NCBI RefSeq assembly: GCF_000278235.1
Contig: NZ_JH725037.1
Location: forward strand, 727,942 to 762,388
Length of the DNA stretch: 34,447 bases
Direction of reading: 5' to 3'
From: Bartonella vinsonii subsp. arupensis OK-94-513
GTDB taxonomy: Bacteria; Pseudomonadota; Alphaproteobacteria; Rhizobiales; Rhizobiaceae
The notes beneath the pieces are model-generated. The model was given only the letters and a program-made list of their open reading frames with translations. It ran no database searches and had not been told where the DNA came from. Numbering within the stretch: position 1 is the stretch's first letter; each line of letters begins with the position of its first letter. The position numbers and the translations under genes were made by a program. This document shows, one piece after another, positions 7,136 through 15,764 of the stretch.

Positions 7136-9306
7136 AAAAGAAAGTTCTTGTATTACCTGGTGATGGGGTGGGACCAGAAGTTTGTGATGCTGCGCTGATG
7201 GTCTTAGAGCAATTTCAGTTACCGATTGAATTATCTTATGGCGCTATTGGTTGGGAATGTTGGAAACAGGAAGGAGATCCTGTTCCTCAAGCGACTTGGC
7301 AAAAAATCAATGATTGTGATGCTGTTTTGCTTGGTGCTGTGACTTGTTCAGGGAAAGAAGCTGCTTTAAAGGAGCTTGCACCACATTTAAGGGAGAGGCA
7401 ACTTCCCTATGTTTCGCCTGTTGTTCAGCTTCGCCAAAAGTTAGGCTTGTTTGCGAATATACGACCTGTAAGATATATTGTTGGTTCAAAAAGACCTTTT
7501 CATTTTTGTGTTATCAGGGAAAATAGCGAAGGTCTCTATGCGGGGCTTGATTTCCGCGGTGTTTCTCCTGAAACAGCAACATGGTTAAAGCATCCCAATT
7601 TGACAAAATATGGTCTTGAAGAGGCCGCATGGACAGTACAGCTGCAGACACGCTTTGGTTTAGAGCGGCTCTTTGAATATGCTTTTTCTTATGCACGGAG
7701 ATACGGTTTTAAGCGGGTTACTTTTGCTGATAAGCCAAATGTCATGAGAGAAAGTGGTCAATTTGCTCAAGAAATTTTTGAGAAAGTGGCTCAAAATTAT
7801 TCCGAAATTGAAGCAGATATACACAATGTTGATGCGGTTGCTTTATGGATTGTCACCAAACCAGAGCAGTTTGGTGTGATTGTTGCTGAAAATATGTTTG
7901 GTGATATTCTCTCTGATCTTGGTGCTGGAGTGATGGGTGGATTGGGATTGGCTCCTAGTGCAAATGTGGGAAGCAAGATTGCATATTTTGAGCCTGTTCA
8001 TGGCAGTGCACCACGGCTTGCTGGGCAGAATAAAGCTAATCCTTCTGCCATGCTTTACACTACAGCCTTACTCTTGGAACATTTAGGTTTTCAGGATGCA
8101 GCACAACAACTGTCTGAGAGTGTTGATCAGGTTATTCGCGCTGGGAAAACTGTAACTTATGATTTGGGAGGTTTAGCCACCACGCGTCAAATGGCTGAAG
8201 CTGTTCTTCATTCTCTTGTAAATCCTGTCTCTGTTTGTCGAGCGGCGATTATTACGGTTGGTGATGAACTTCTTTCAGGACAATATCTGAATACGAATTT
8301 GCAGGATTTGAGTCAAAGCTTGAACAAGAGAAATATTCAAGTCACACGCCATTTTGTTTGCGCCGATCAATTACAGCAAATAAGTGAGACAGTGATTGCG
8401 TGTCTTGGACAAGAAGATCTGATCATTATCAGTGGAGGATTAGGACCAACATCTGACGATAAAACGCGTGATGCGATTGCTCAAGCTGTGCAAAAGCCGT
8501 TGGTTCATCATGAAGTGGTTTGGCAAACGATAAAAGGTCAATTGCAACGGTTAGGAATTGCGCCGGATAGCAATAATGCGCGTCAAGCATTGTTTCCTGA
8601 GACGGCAAAAGTCCTTGATAATCCTACGGGGACAGCACCTGGTTTTACCCTCTCTTGTAGTGGGAGTTCTCTTGTGGTTTTGCCTGGTCCGCCTACACAG
8701 GCTCTTTCGCTTTTGGAACATTATTTAGAACACGGTGAGAAGAAGTACCCTGCTGTATCGCGCGCTCAATATGCGTGGACTTTAATTGGAGTTGATGAAA
8801 GTACGATTGCGCATTGGGTTGATGGTCATTTCGCCAATGAACCATTTGAGCGGCATTTTTTATGGAAAAGTCCCTATGTTCTTGTGCAACTGGTTGGTCA
8901 GTCATCAGCGCCTTTGGCACAGCATTTAATCGAAGAATTTGAAAATCATTTTCGTCCATATTTGGTTGGTGCAGAAATTACCACTGCTCGCCAACAATTA
9001 GCGATGTATGCGGAAGTTCACTGGTTAGCAAATGATCCCATGCTTTTAAAATATTTTCAGCCCATGGAAAAAAGTGAGAAAAATATTCCACAGCTTGAGG
9101 TTGAGGTTAGCTTATCGCCTTCTTTGGAGGTCTTAGAAAACCAAAAAGAAAGCCTTGGACATGCTACAATGACTGTACGAATTGACGGGTATGGTGATGA
9201 TCAACTTACTTTTCCCTATACGCGACCGCTGTTAGGCGTGGTCTTACAGGAATATGCAGCTTGGTCGGTTTTAAAGAGATATTTGAAAGCAGAAGATTAC
9301 AAATGA
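7132..9306 (+). CDS. Fusion of an isocitrate/isopropylmalate-type dehydrogenase with a CinA-type MoCF domain
   Basis: From the ATG at 7132 the protein has 724 residues. Residues 1-365 form a complete beta-decarboxylating dehydrogenase: GDGVGPE at 10-16, RENSEGLYAG from 129, the metal-binding stretch ENMFGDILSDLGAG from 253, and EPVHGSAP from 287 in the NAD-binding region. The RENSEGLYAG loop is closer to homoisocitrate and isocitrate enzymes than to LeuB (RELTGGIYFG), so the substrate is open. Residues 371-545 match the N-terminal MoCF domain of CinA: GDELLSGQ, GGLGPTSDD from 435, N-RQALFP, NPTGTAPG and LPGPP at 517. The C-terminal PncC amidase domain of CinA is missing; instead about 180 residues of unrecognised sequence follow. 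The frame runs through the junction without a break. It overlaps the upstream hydrolase-like gene by four bases; another ATG at 7117 is in frame but ignores this coupling and the AGAGAG site. Confidence 0.88.
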   Translation: MKKKVLVLPGDGVGPEVCDAALMVLEQFQLPIELSYGAIGWECWKQEGDPVPQATWQKINDCDAVLLGAVTCSGKEAALKELAPHLRERQLPYVSPVVQLRQKLGLFANIRPVRYIVGSKRPFHFCVIRENSEGLYAGLDFRGVSPETATWLKHPNLTKYGLEEAAWTVQLQTRFGLERLFEYAFSYARRYGFKRVTFADKPNVMRESGQFAQEIFEKVAQNYSEIEADIHNVDAVALWIVTKPEQFGVIVAENMFGDILSDLGAGVMGGLGLAPSANVGSKIAYFEPVHGSAPRLAGQNKANPSAMLYTTALLLEHLGFQDAAQQLSESVDQVIRAGKTVTYDLGGLATTRQMAEAVLHSLVNPVSVCRAAIITVGDELLSGQYLNTNLQDLSQSLNKRNIQVTRHFVCADQLQQISETVIACLGQEDLIIISGGLGPTSDDKTRDAIAQAVQKPLVHHEVVWQTIKGQLQRLGIAPDSNNARQALFPETAKVLDNPTGTAPGFTLSCSGSSLVVLPGPPTQALSLLEHYLEHGEKKYPAVSRAQYAWTLIGVDESTIAHWVDGHFANEPFERHFLWKSPYVLVQLVGQSSAPLAQHLIEEFENHFRPYLVGAEITTARQQLAMYAEVHWLANDPMLLKYFQPMEKSEKNIPQLEVEVSLSPSLEVLENQKESLGHATMTVRIDGYGDDQLTFPYTRPLLGVVLQEYAAWSVLKRYLKAEDYK

Positions 9307-10183
9307 TATTCTGTAGAGATGTAGAAGTATTTACTCAATCATTGTTCTTACTTAGATTAAGACAGTGCTGTTTTGATGCTTTAGAGCGGTTGTATTGCTA
9401 GCTCGTTTTTTTGATATTAAACAATGGTCAAGTGGTAATAAATAAATGGGAAATATTTTATTCTAAACGGTTTTGCAGGATAATACGGGACTTATTATTC
9501 AGATTTTGTTTGGGATATTGTTGAGGATAACAATTCTATATTACTTTTTTGAAATAAATATTTATAGAGTTTAAGATAAAAATTACATGCATATATTGAG
9601 TATGGGGAGAATTATTATTCCATAATGAAATTACAATGACTCTTGGCGTTTATTTTCAGCTCAGGGAAAAAATCTCGACGCGTGTTGATTGAAAGCTATC
9701 TCTTCAAGAGGGTGTTGGTTAAACCTTCTTTACGAAAAAAGAATAAGGCATTTTGACTGTTGCGAATGTATAGATTGATTATTATGAATCTATAGAAAAA
9801 ATGTGCAAATTTTATTGAAAAATATGCTTGTGAAGAGTTCATACGCAAAGTGTTGTTCATTTTTTTGTCAATAAATTGCCACAACATAACAGTATTTTCA
9901 CAAGACTGTGATGCCGCGCAGAATGGTTAGGCATTGCCTCTCGTGTGTGCGGTGGTCTCTCACTATTACTCAAGTGCATAAAAAAGTATTACTTTGCATG
10001 CAAGATACAAAGAAATATTTTTTCAGCGGTTTTGCTATGTTTTTATTGGTTTATTGATGGGAAATTTCAGGCATTTTTGAGTAAGAGCTTTTTTGCTGAG
10101 TTAATTTTAAAGCGTCATTCTTAGTATTTGGGTGTTTGAAAATTTTCAAAAATTGCTCAACACTCGTTTCATATACTGTCTAT

Positions 10184-10189
10184 TATAAT
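10184..10189 (+). promoter_or_regulatory. Probable -10 box of the amidase gene
   Basis: A perfect TATAAT lies 41 bases before the ATG at 10231. No convincing -35 is found at 16-18 bases, so the assignment is tentative. Confidence 0.4.
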
Positions 10190-10220
10190 GTGCGATGGTA
10201 CTTGTGAATGAGAAAAAAGA

Positions 10221-10225
10221 AAGGA
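10221..10225 (+). promoter_or_regulatory. Ribosome binding site that fixes the amidase start
   Basis: AAGGA lies five bases before the ATG at 10231. The longer open frame from ATG 10195 has no such site. Confidence 0.75.
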
Positions 10226-10230
10226 TTTCC

Positions 10231-11184
10231 ATGTATCAGATTGATTACAACAGTTATCGTTCTGTTAAGAGCTTTAATCGTCGTGTTCGTTTTCTTGTGA
10301 TGCATTATACTTCACTGAATTTTAAAGAGTCGGTTATGGCTCTTACAGGAGAAAAGGTTAGTGTTCATTATCTTGTTCCTGATCCTTCAGAGCAGACATA
10401 TCGTGAGGCAGGATTTAAGGATATGCGTATCTTTAATCTGGTTGATGAAAATGAGCGTGCATGGCATGCAGGTGTCAGTTCATGGGCAGAGCACAGTAAT
10501 TTAAATGATACATCTATTGGAATTGAAATAGTTAATTTAGCGACAGGCCATTCTGCTTCTTCAGAAAAGATGTATGTTGAAACATCTTTAAAGGATATGC
10601 GCGTTTTAAAATCAATTGATAAAGATGAAAATGAATTACAGGTTGGTTCATGGACTAAAAACAGAAATGTGAGCAGTACAGTTTTGCCTTTTGAGAGAGA
10701 TTATTTTTTTACTTGTCAGAATGAAGATTTGATATTTCCTCCTTATAATCCAACACAAATTGATGCAGTTAAGGAGCTTGCGTTGAATATTCTTCAACGA
10801 TATCCAGATATTACGCCAACCGATGTTGTTGGACACAGTGATATTGCCATTGGAAGAAAAATTGATCCAGGGGCTGCTTTCCCGTGGAAAGAACTTTATC
10901 TGGCAGGCATAGGAGCATGGTATGATGAGGAACGAAAGCAGCACTATCAGGAACAGTTCTGTAAGAATTTTCCATCTAAAGAAGACGTTTTGGCTAAGTT
11001 GAAATGTTATGGATACGATATTTCTATTGCATGTAGTGAAATTGGATATAAAAATTTGATCCGAGCTTTTCAGCTTCATTTTCGTCAAGAAAATTATGAT
11101 GGAATTCTAGATGTTGAAACCGCAGCGATTGTTTATGCTTTGGTAGATAAGTATTTCCCGTCCGATTTATCCAGTTTATCTTGA
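10231..11184 (+). CDS. N-acetylmuramoyl-L-alanine amidase, AmiD-like, with an internal duplication
   Basis: The protein has 317 residues. The amidase_2 domain begins RVRFLVMHYTSLNF (first zinc His) and continues with KVSVHYLV, AWHAGVSSW and SIGIEIVN. The second zinc site is the VVGHSDIA segment followed by RKIDPGAAFPW. The C-terminal 70 residues resemble a peptidoglycan-binding domain (LIRAFQLHFRQENYDGILD). The enzyme cuts the bond between N-acetylmuramic acid and L-alanine in peptidoglycan or recycled fragments. No signal peptide is visible from this start. Between SIGIEIVN and the second half there is an extra segment of about 60 residues that repeats the preceding one: KDMRVLKSIDKDENE against KDMRIFNLVDENERA, then VGSWTKNRNVSST against VSSWAEHSNLNDT. 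This looks like an internal duplication that has since diverged; whether it harms activity is unknown. Confidence 0.88.
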   Translation: MYQIDYNSYRSVKSFNRRVRFLVMHYTSLNFKESVMALTGEKVSVHYLVPDPSEQTYREAGFKDMRIFNLVDENERAWHAGVSSWAEHSNLNDTSIGIEIVNLATGHSASSEKMYVETSLKDMRVLKSIDKDENELQVGSWTKNRNVSSTVLPFERDYFFTCQNEDLIFPPYNPTQIDAVKELALNILQRYPDITPTDVVGHSDIAIGRKIDPGAAFPWKELYLAGIGAWYDEERKQHYQEQFCKNFPSKEDVLAKLKCYGYDISIACSEIGYKNLIRAFQLHFRQENYDGILDVETAAIVYALVDKYFPSDLSSLS

Positions 11185-12071
11185 TTTTAAATAGGGGGAG
11201 TGGCGACAATATAGTTTTTCTTAATGGAGTTTTTTGGTTTTTTTCCGATTAAGCCCCTGTGAAAAAAATTGTGATTGTTATCGGAAATAAAATGACCTTG
11301 CAAAAGAATGAATGAAACAAGAAAAAAGTAATGCGGTTTTGAGGGATAAGCTAAAAAATCTTTTTTTCAATTCTTTACGCATCACTTACCTTTAAAATTG
11401 GCTTTAAGAAATATAAAAATAAATGCTTCTGCAGCAGTATAAATATATGTTCATAAGATAGACAAGGAGCATATAAAATCAGAGTATTTGCGCATGGAAA
11501 AATGTGGTGCTCAAGAGTTTGTGTAGAAGAACAGACGCTTCAGAATGAACTTATATCCACCATATCTAATACAAAAGACTATATAGGTTATGTGTATTGT
11601 TCTTGTAGTATGCAAGTAAAGATTAACAATAATTGAAATAAAATAGTAAATAAAGCGTACATATGACTTTAAATATAAGTGGAATGTTTTTCGTTTTTTT
11701 TAATGTATATCGCTTCTACTCTTGGGAGAATATTTTCAGCCTATCTCCAATTACTGAAATTTCCCAAAAAGCTTGCGATGCATTTTAGGTTAGCCATTTT
11801 TGTTGAAAGCATTGCTGCAATTCATTGTCTAACATGTTTAAGAAATATCTCGTCGTTTTTCATTGCTTTTGAGGATATCTAGTCAATTTGGAAACAAATC
11901 ACCTTGGATTAAAATCCACGTTATTTGAATTGAATGTGCAAGATTTGTGAAGGCACTTATCAGTCTTTATCTGATTTATTTGCTTGGAATATTAAGCAGC
12001 TTTTTACAAGGGTAGTCATCCATAAAGAGTATGAGACGGCGTTTTGAGCATCACAGAGAGCTTCAAAAACA
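11185..12071. other. Long AT-rich gap without a supported gene
   Basis: The only longer open frame (11679-11882, plus, GTG start) has no ribosome site and a composition like translated noncoding DNA. No RNA gene is seen. The right end borders the porin terminator. Confidence 0.6.
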
Positions 12072-12101
12072 AAAAACTGGCAACGTGTGTTGCCAGTTTT
12101 T
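12072..12101 (-). terminator. Rho-independent terminator of the porin gene
   Basis: AAAAACTGGCAAC (12072-12084) and GTTGCCAGTTTTT (12089-12101) form a perfect 13-bp stem around the loop GTGT, followed on the minus strand by T-rich sequence. It lies 20 bases past the porin stop. Confidence 0.93.
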
Positions 12102-12121
12102 AAAAGTATCATCTAAGAAGA

Positions 12122-13324
12122 TTAGAATGAGCGCTGGAAGCGAATCATACCTTGTAAAGCACTTTTTCCTTTAAGAGCATGTGTATGTGCAACGTCATTT
12201 GCGCCCTTGAGAGTGCGATCATCATTCCAAGAAACATAAGTCAATTCAGGTGTAATGACGAAGCCTGGAACCAACGTGTAGGCAATATTTACAGAAGTTG
12301 CAAAAGTTTTTACAGCGCTATAAGAAACTTGAGCGTTCAAATTTGCTTTTGGAGTAAGCTTATAAGTTGCACCAGCCCAAGCAGCCCATTTGCCTCCCCA
12401 GTTTGCATAAATTGTTGTGTTTTGCCGTGATAAAACGTTGTTTCCATCCTTTGTATAGTAATCGACGCTGTTTTTATAGCCACCCATTACCCATAGGTTC
12501 AAACGATCATTGACATTGAAATCCATGCGTACTTTCGCTGCCCACTTTTTGTAATAAGCATCGTAAGCTGCTACTGTTGAAAAACCACCCCATTTTTGCA
12601 TAAATTTCATACCCAAAACGATATTAGGAGTGTATTTTTTTATTCTTTTACTTGGAAGACCATCTACAGGAACGTCAACAATTTTATCATCTTTATCTAT
12701 GTAATAATATGTATCTTCGAGAGGGGTAGGACCATCAGCATTGCCTAATTCAGCTCCGATAATGGCAGAAAAGCCAGTGTCACCACTAAAGGTGTAAGAA
12801 ATAAAATTGGTGCGTGTCACACCTGCTGGTGCGATGCTATCATCGTTTATAACGTTTCCATAACCACCAGTCCAACTGTTAAAAATTGTGTCATCAAGAC
12901 CTACACGAAAACCACCAAGTTCAATGTAAGCAGCTGCAAGTTTTGCACCAGCGTTGTCTCTTCCATTGCTCCAGTTAGAGTAGATCCTTGCATAGGAACG
13001 AAGTGTTCCCAATTCGGTTTCAGAAGCAGCTTGGAAAACAAGTGTCAATCGTGATGATGCGCCATAGGTTTTTCTTTTCTTGTCTAATTCAGCGTCTGTT
13101 GTTGCATCTACGTTATCACCGCCTACAAAATTAGCACGGACATTTCCTGACAAACGCATGCAGGTCTCTGTTCCAGGGATATAGAAATATCCTTTACCAT
13201 ATGCATCGCAAACGCGAATATATTCTACAGGCTCTGGTTCTGCAATTGCTTTTGGAGCTGCTTGTGCTCCAGAAATTGCTAAAAAAGCCGCTGTAGAGCT
13301 CAAAAAGAGGGATTTAATATTCAT
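12122..13324 (-). CDS. Outer-membrane porin of the Omp2b/Omp43 family (Porin_2)
   Basis: The protein has 400 residues, the size of Bartonella Omp43-type porins. Residues 1-22 are a signal peptide ending SGAQA, with cleavage before Ala. The mature start carries the family signature PVEYIRVCDAYGKGYFYIPG followed by TETCMRLSG, with two conserved cysteines. The rest alternates short beta strands, and the last residue is Phe, the usual outer-membrane assembly signal. It should form a 16-stranded trimeric pore for small solutes; in Bartonella, relatives bind host cells (family knowledge). A polar stretch with TYYYIDKDDKIVDVP around residue 210 looks like a variable surface loop. Bartonella carries several paralogues, so I give no symbol. 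The start has GGAG seven bases upstream, and a consensus-like promoter precedes it. Confidence 0.93.
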   Translation of the reverse strand: MNIKSLFLSSTAAFLAISGAQAAPKAIAEPEPVEYIRVCDAYGKGYFYIPGTETCMRLSGNVRANFVGGDNVDATTDAELDKKRKTYGASSRLTLVFQAASETELGTLRSYARIYSNWSNGRDNAGAKLAAAYIELGGFRVGLDDTIFNSWTGGYGNVINDDSIAPAGVTRTNFISYTFSGDTGFSAIIGAELGNADGPTPLEDTYYYIDKDDKIVDVPVDGLPSKRIKKYTPNIVLGMKFMQKWGGFSTVAAYDAYYKKWAAKVRMDFNVNDRLNLWVMGGYKNSVDYYTKDGNNVLSRQNTTIYANWGGKWAAWAGATYKLTPKANLNAQVSYSAVKTFATSVNIAYTLVPGFVITPELTYVSWNDDRTLKGANDVAHTHALKGKSALQGMIRFQRSF

Positions 13325-13364
13325 ACTGGATCTCCAATGAAAGGTAATTTATTCTTCGTTAGGA

Positions 13365-13393
13365 ATATTATTTGCTCAACTTATTAAAGGCAA
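13365..13393 (-). promoter_or_regulatory. Porin promoter
   Basis: On the minus strand TTGCCT (13393-13388) and TAATAT (13370-13365) are separated by exactly 17 bases. This would start transcription near 13358 and leave a 5' leader of about 35 bases. Confidence 0.65.
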
Positions 13394-13591
13394 AAATACG
13401 CGATACTTGATCTTAGCTATACTGATCTTTTTTCAATATACAAATATGAAATCACCTTCTTGAAGGATATTCATATACTATTCAAGGCAATGTGGTAAAA
13501 AAGGCACAATTTTTGTTTTGTTAACTTTTTGTCCTCTTGGATCAATAAACAAGAAAATCTTAGATATTTTTGAAAAAAAATCGAAAATGTC

Positions 13592-13620
13592 TTGAACTTT
13601 CTGTTGATACCCTTTATGCA
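13592..13620 (+). promoter_or_regulatory. Probable promoter of tRNA-Ser
   Basis: TTGAAC (13592-13597) and TATGCA (13615-13620) are 17 bases apart and end seven bases before the mature tRNA. Confidence 0.5.
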
Positions 13621-13627
13621 CTCCCTT

Positions 13628-13718
13628 GGAGAGGTGGCCGAGTGGTCGAAGGCGCTCCCCTGCTAAGGGAGTAGGGCTCAAAAGGCTCTCGAGAGTTCGA
13701 ATCTCTTCCTCTCCGCCA
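13628..13718 (+). tRNA. tRNA-Ser (anticodon GCU)
   Basis: The acceptor arms GGAGAGG (13628-13634) and CCTCTCC (13708-13714) pair perfectly, followed by G73 and an encoded CCA (13716-13718). The anticodon arm is CTCCC-CTGCTAA-GGGAG with GCT as anticodon, reading AGU/AGC codons. A long variable arm and a GAGAGTTCGAATCTC T-arm complete a class II tRNA of 91 bases including CCA. Confidence 0.97.
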
Positions 13719-14931
13719 TTCATCAATAAAAAATATTTCATAAATATAGTTAGAAACTTTGAGTGCTTTGATTCATTTAATGCACTTTTTGCTTATACGA
13801 TTTTGATGATTTTTTAATGCGTCGAGAGCAGGTTTTCTTAATGATGAATAGTTTTAGTATAGAATAGCGCTCTATTCTTTGGAGGCTAGTCCAAAAAGTG
13901 CTCTCATTTCTCTCACTATAGCACTATCATTTCTATTAATTTTTATACCCCATGTGCTGTTTATCTCTATCCTATTACACGGTTTCTAAAACAAATTGTC
14001 AAAGTTTTCTTTAATTGTATTTTGGGTACTCCTATCGCGGAGGATGTTGCATTTGATAGATTCAAATATTATGATATATTTGGGTGAAAACAGAGAGCAA
14101 GCTACTTGTGTGAAGTGTACTGTTTCAAATGCTGTCCTCTTTTATGTTTTGCTTACGATATGAAGTATCAAAATTTAATTCTTTCACTAAAATTGGAATG
14201 GGAACATTGCTCAGTTCTTTCGTAATTTTCTGCAAATGAAATCTCAACAGGGGTATCTGCTTTAGATCTTGTGGGATGTCTCTCTGTAACTTTAAAAGTG
14301 TAATTTTAACTCTTATCGTCCATAAGCTTTGTATATCTTATACTCTAGTTTATGACTGCTACATATATGCCATAGAATTTTACGGTGTTTCCTGATTTTT
14401 ATCACAAGATAAGCTGGATGAAGGCACGTGTTGCTTCATTTATGTGTGATGTCAAAGTTATAATGACTTCATCTGGTAAAGCCAACCAACATGTCTGGAT
14501 TTTTTTTACTGTTGTTTGAGATACTTCAATTCCGATTTTATGATAGAGCTCTATTTTATTGTATTCCAAAAATGAAGGAGCGCAAAAGAAAATTTTGTTA
14601 TTAATCTTCATTTAGGCTAATGAATGCAGAGTGTTCGGGTACGTTTTTTCTGATGATTTTGAAAAACGGTATATCTTTCTCAAAAGCAAGTTTGCTTTAA
14701 GTCTGTATGATTGTAATGCGGTAAGAGAGACTCAGAGATTTTATTTTTTGGAAAACGCAAATATTTTAGGCATCTTGAGTGCCTAAACAAATGCCTTCAT
14801 AAAAGATCTTGATTCAAAAAAGCTGATAGCAGTGTGTTTAGAGGTCCTATTCTCTTACTTTTATTTATGCATCCCATACCTTTAAAAAAATATATGGAGA
14901 ATCAATACGTTATTTGGGATAAAAAAGAGCA
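13719..14931. other. Gap of 1.2 kb between two tRNA genes, apparently decayed
   Basis: No intact gene is supported. A 69-codon minus frame (14402-14611) has an ATG and contains LPDEVIITLTSHINEATRAF, but no family is recognised and no neighbouring gene supports it. A hairpin is formed by TTTAGGCA (14765-14772) and TGCCTAAA (14780-14787). tRNA genes are frequent integration sites, so this could be an old, eroded insertion; I see no integrase or attachment-site copy to prove it. Confidence 0.5.
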
Positions 14932-15016
14932 TGGTGCCCAAAAGAGGACTCGAACCTCCACGCCTTGCGGCACAGGTACCTGAAACCTGCGCGTCTACCA
15001 ATTCCGCCATCTGGGC
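14932..15016 (-). tRNA. tRNA-Leu (anticodon CAG)
   Basis: On the minus strand it runs from GCCCAGATGGCGGAATTGG to GGGCA-CCA, with the CCA encoded (14934-14932). The anticodon arm is CAGGT-TTCAGGT-ACCTG with CAG as anticodon, reading CUG. The variable arm (TGCCGCAAGGCG) and the GAGGTTCGAGTCCTC T-arm are those of a class II leucine tRNA. Confidence 0.95.
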
Positions 15017-15128
15017 TATAAAATTCATCTAAGCTTGTGAAACAACTCTGTCAATAAAATTATAGAATTTATTCTGTAGGGCAAAATGATAGAATTGGAT
15101 TCTTCGGACTTATCGCAATTTTAGAAAT

Positions 15129-15749
15129 TTAAGGTGTGATGATTGTTTTTGCCGCAATTGTTGAATCGGAATGAAATCTATAAATAATAGGAATGCCGGT
15201 TGCTAATTCTTGAGAGATAATTTCTTCACCATTTAGTCCTTCAAGTGCCATCATAAGAGCACGAAGTGAGTTGCCATGCGCTGCAACCAAAACAGTTTGA
15301 GAGCGTAATATATACGGCTGGATATGATGAAGATAATAGGGTAAAACGCGAGCACAAGTATCGCGTAGGCTTTCTCCATTTGGGGGCGCAATAGCATAGG
15401 AGCGACGCCATATTTGCACTTGCTTTTCTCCCCATTGTTGGCGAACTTCATCTTTATTCAAACCAGAAAGATCACCATAATCACGTTCATTCAATGCAGG
15501 AGTTTTTATCAGTTTTAAATCTGATTGTCCCATTTGGTCTAAAATGTGCTGAGCCGTTTTTTGTGCACGCTGTAAGGCAGATGTATAAGCAATATCAAAC
15601 TGTAAACCAGCTTCTTTAAGTTTTTTTCCTGCTGCTTTTGCTTCTGTATTTCCTTTTTCTGTTAAATCAGGATCTTTCCAACCAGTAAAAAGATTTTTAA
15701 GATTCCATTCACTTTGTCCATGACGAATGAGTACAAGCGTGCGTTCCAT
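15129..15749 (-). CDS. gpmA: 2,3-bisphosphoglycerate-dependent phosphoglycerate mutase
   Basis: The protein has 206 residues and interconverts 3- and 2-phosphoglycerate in glycolysis and gluconeogenesis. The phosphohistidine motif [10 protein letters not shown] lies at residues 7-16 (His10). It also has [23 protein letters not shown], the catalytic [15 protein letters not shown] and the second active His in [11 protein letters not shown]. It is shorter than the 250-residue E. coli enzyme, as is usual in Rhizobiales. The ATG at 15749 lies 15 bases after the dapB stop, so the two are probably one transcript from the promoter before dapB. Confidence 0.95.
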   Translation of the reverse strand: MERTLVLIRHGQSEWNLKNLFTGWKDPDLTEKGNTEAKAAGKKLKEAGLQFDIAYTSALQRAQKTAQHILDQMGQSDLKLIKTPALNERDYGDLSGLNKDEVRQQWGEKQVQIWRRSYAIAPPNGESLRDTCARVLPYYLHHIQPYILRSQTVLVAAHGNSLRALMMALEGLNGEEIISQELATGIPIIYRFHSDSTIAAKTIITP

Positions 15750-15764
15750 TACGAATTTCCTGAA

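Larger units (their letters stand above)
9307..10230. other. Long AT-rich gap without a supported gene
   Basis: No reading frame with protein-like composition is seen; the open frame at 9696-9887 (minus) is short and low in complexity. No tRNA or clear terminator is seen. A good -10 box for the downstream amidase gene lies near 10184. Confidence 0.6.

Noticed and set aside
7307-9000. Minus-strand open frames inside the dehydrogenase-MoCF gene
   Set aside because: Shadows of a well-supported plus-strand gene.
9696-9887. 63-codon minus frame
   Set aside because: Phe/Asn-rich product typical of translated AT-rich noncoding DNA, no ribosome site.
11679-11882. 67-codon plus frame with GTG start
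   Set aside because: No ribosome site and no recognisable domain; isolated in a decayed gap.
14402-14611. 69-codon minus frame with ATG
   Set aside because: No family match by eye and no supporting context; mentioned under the gap but not called a gene.
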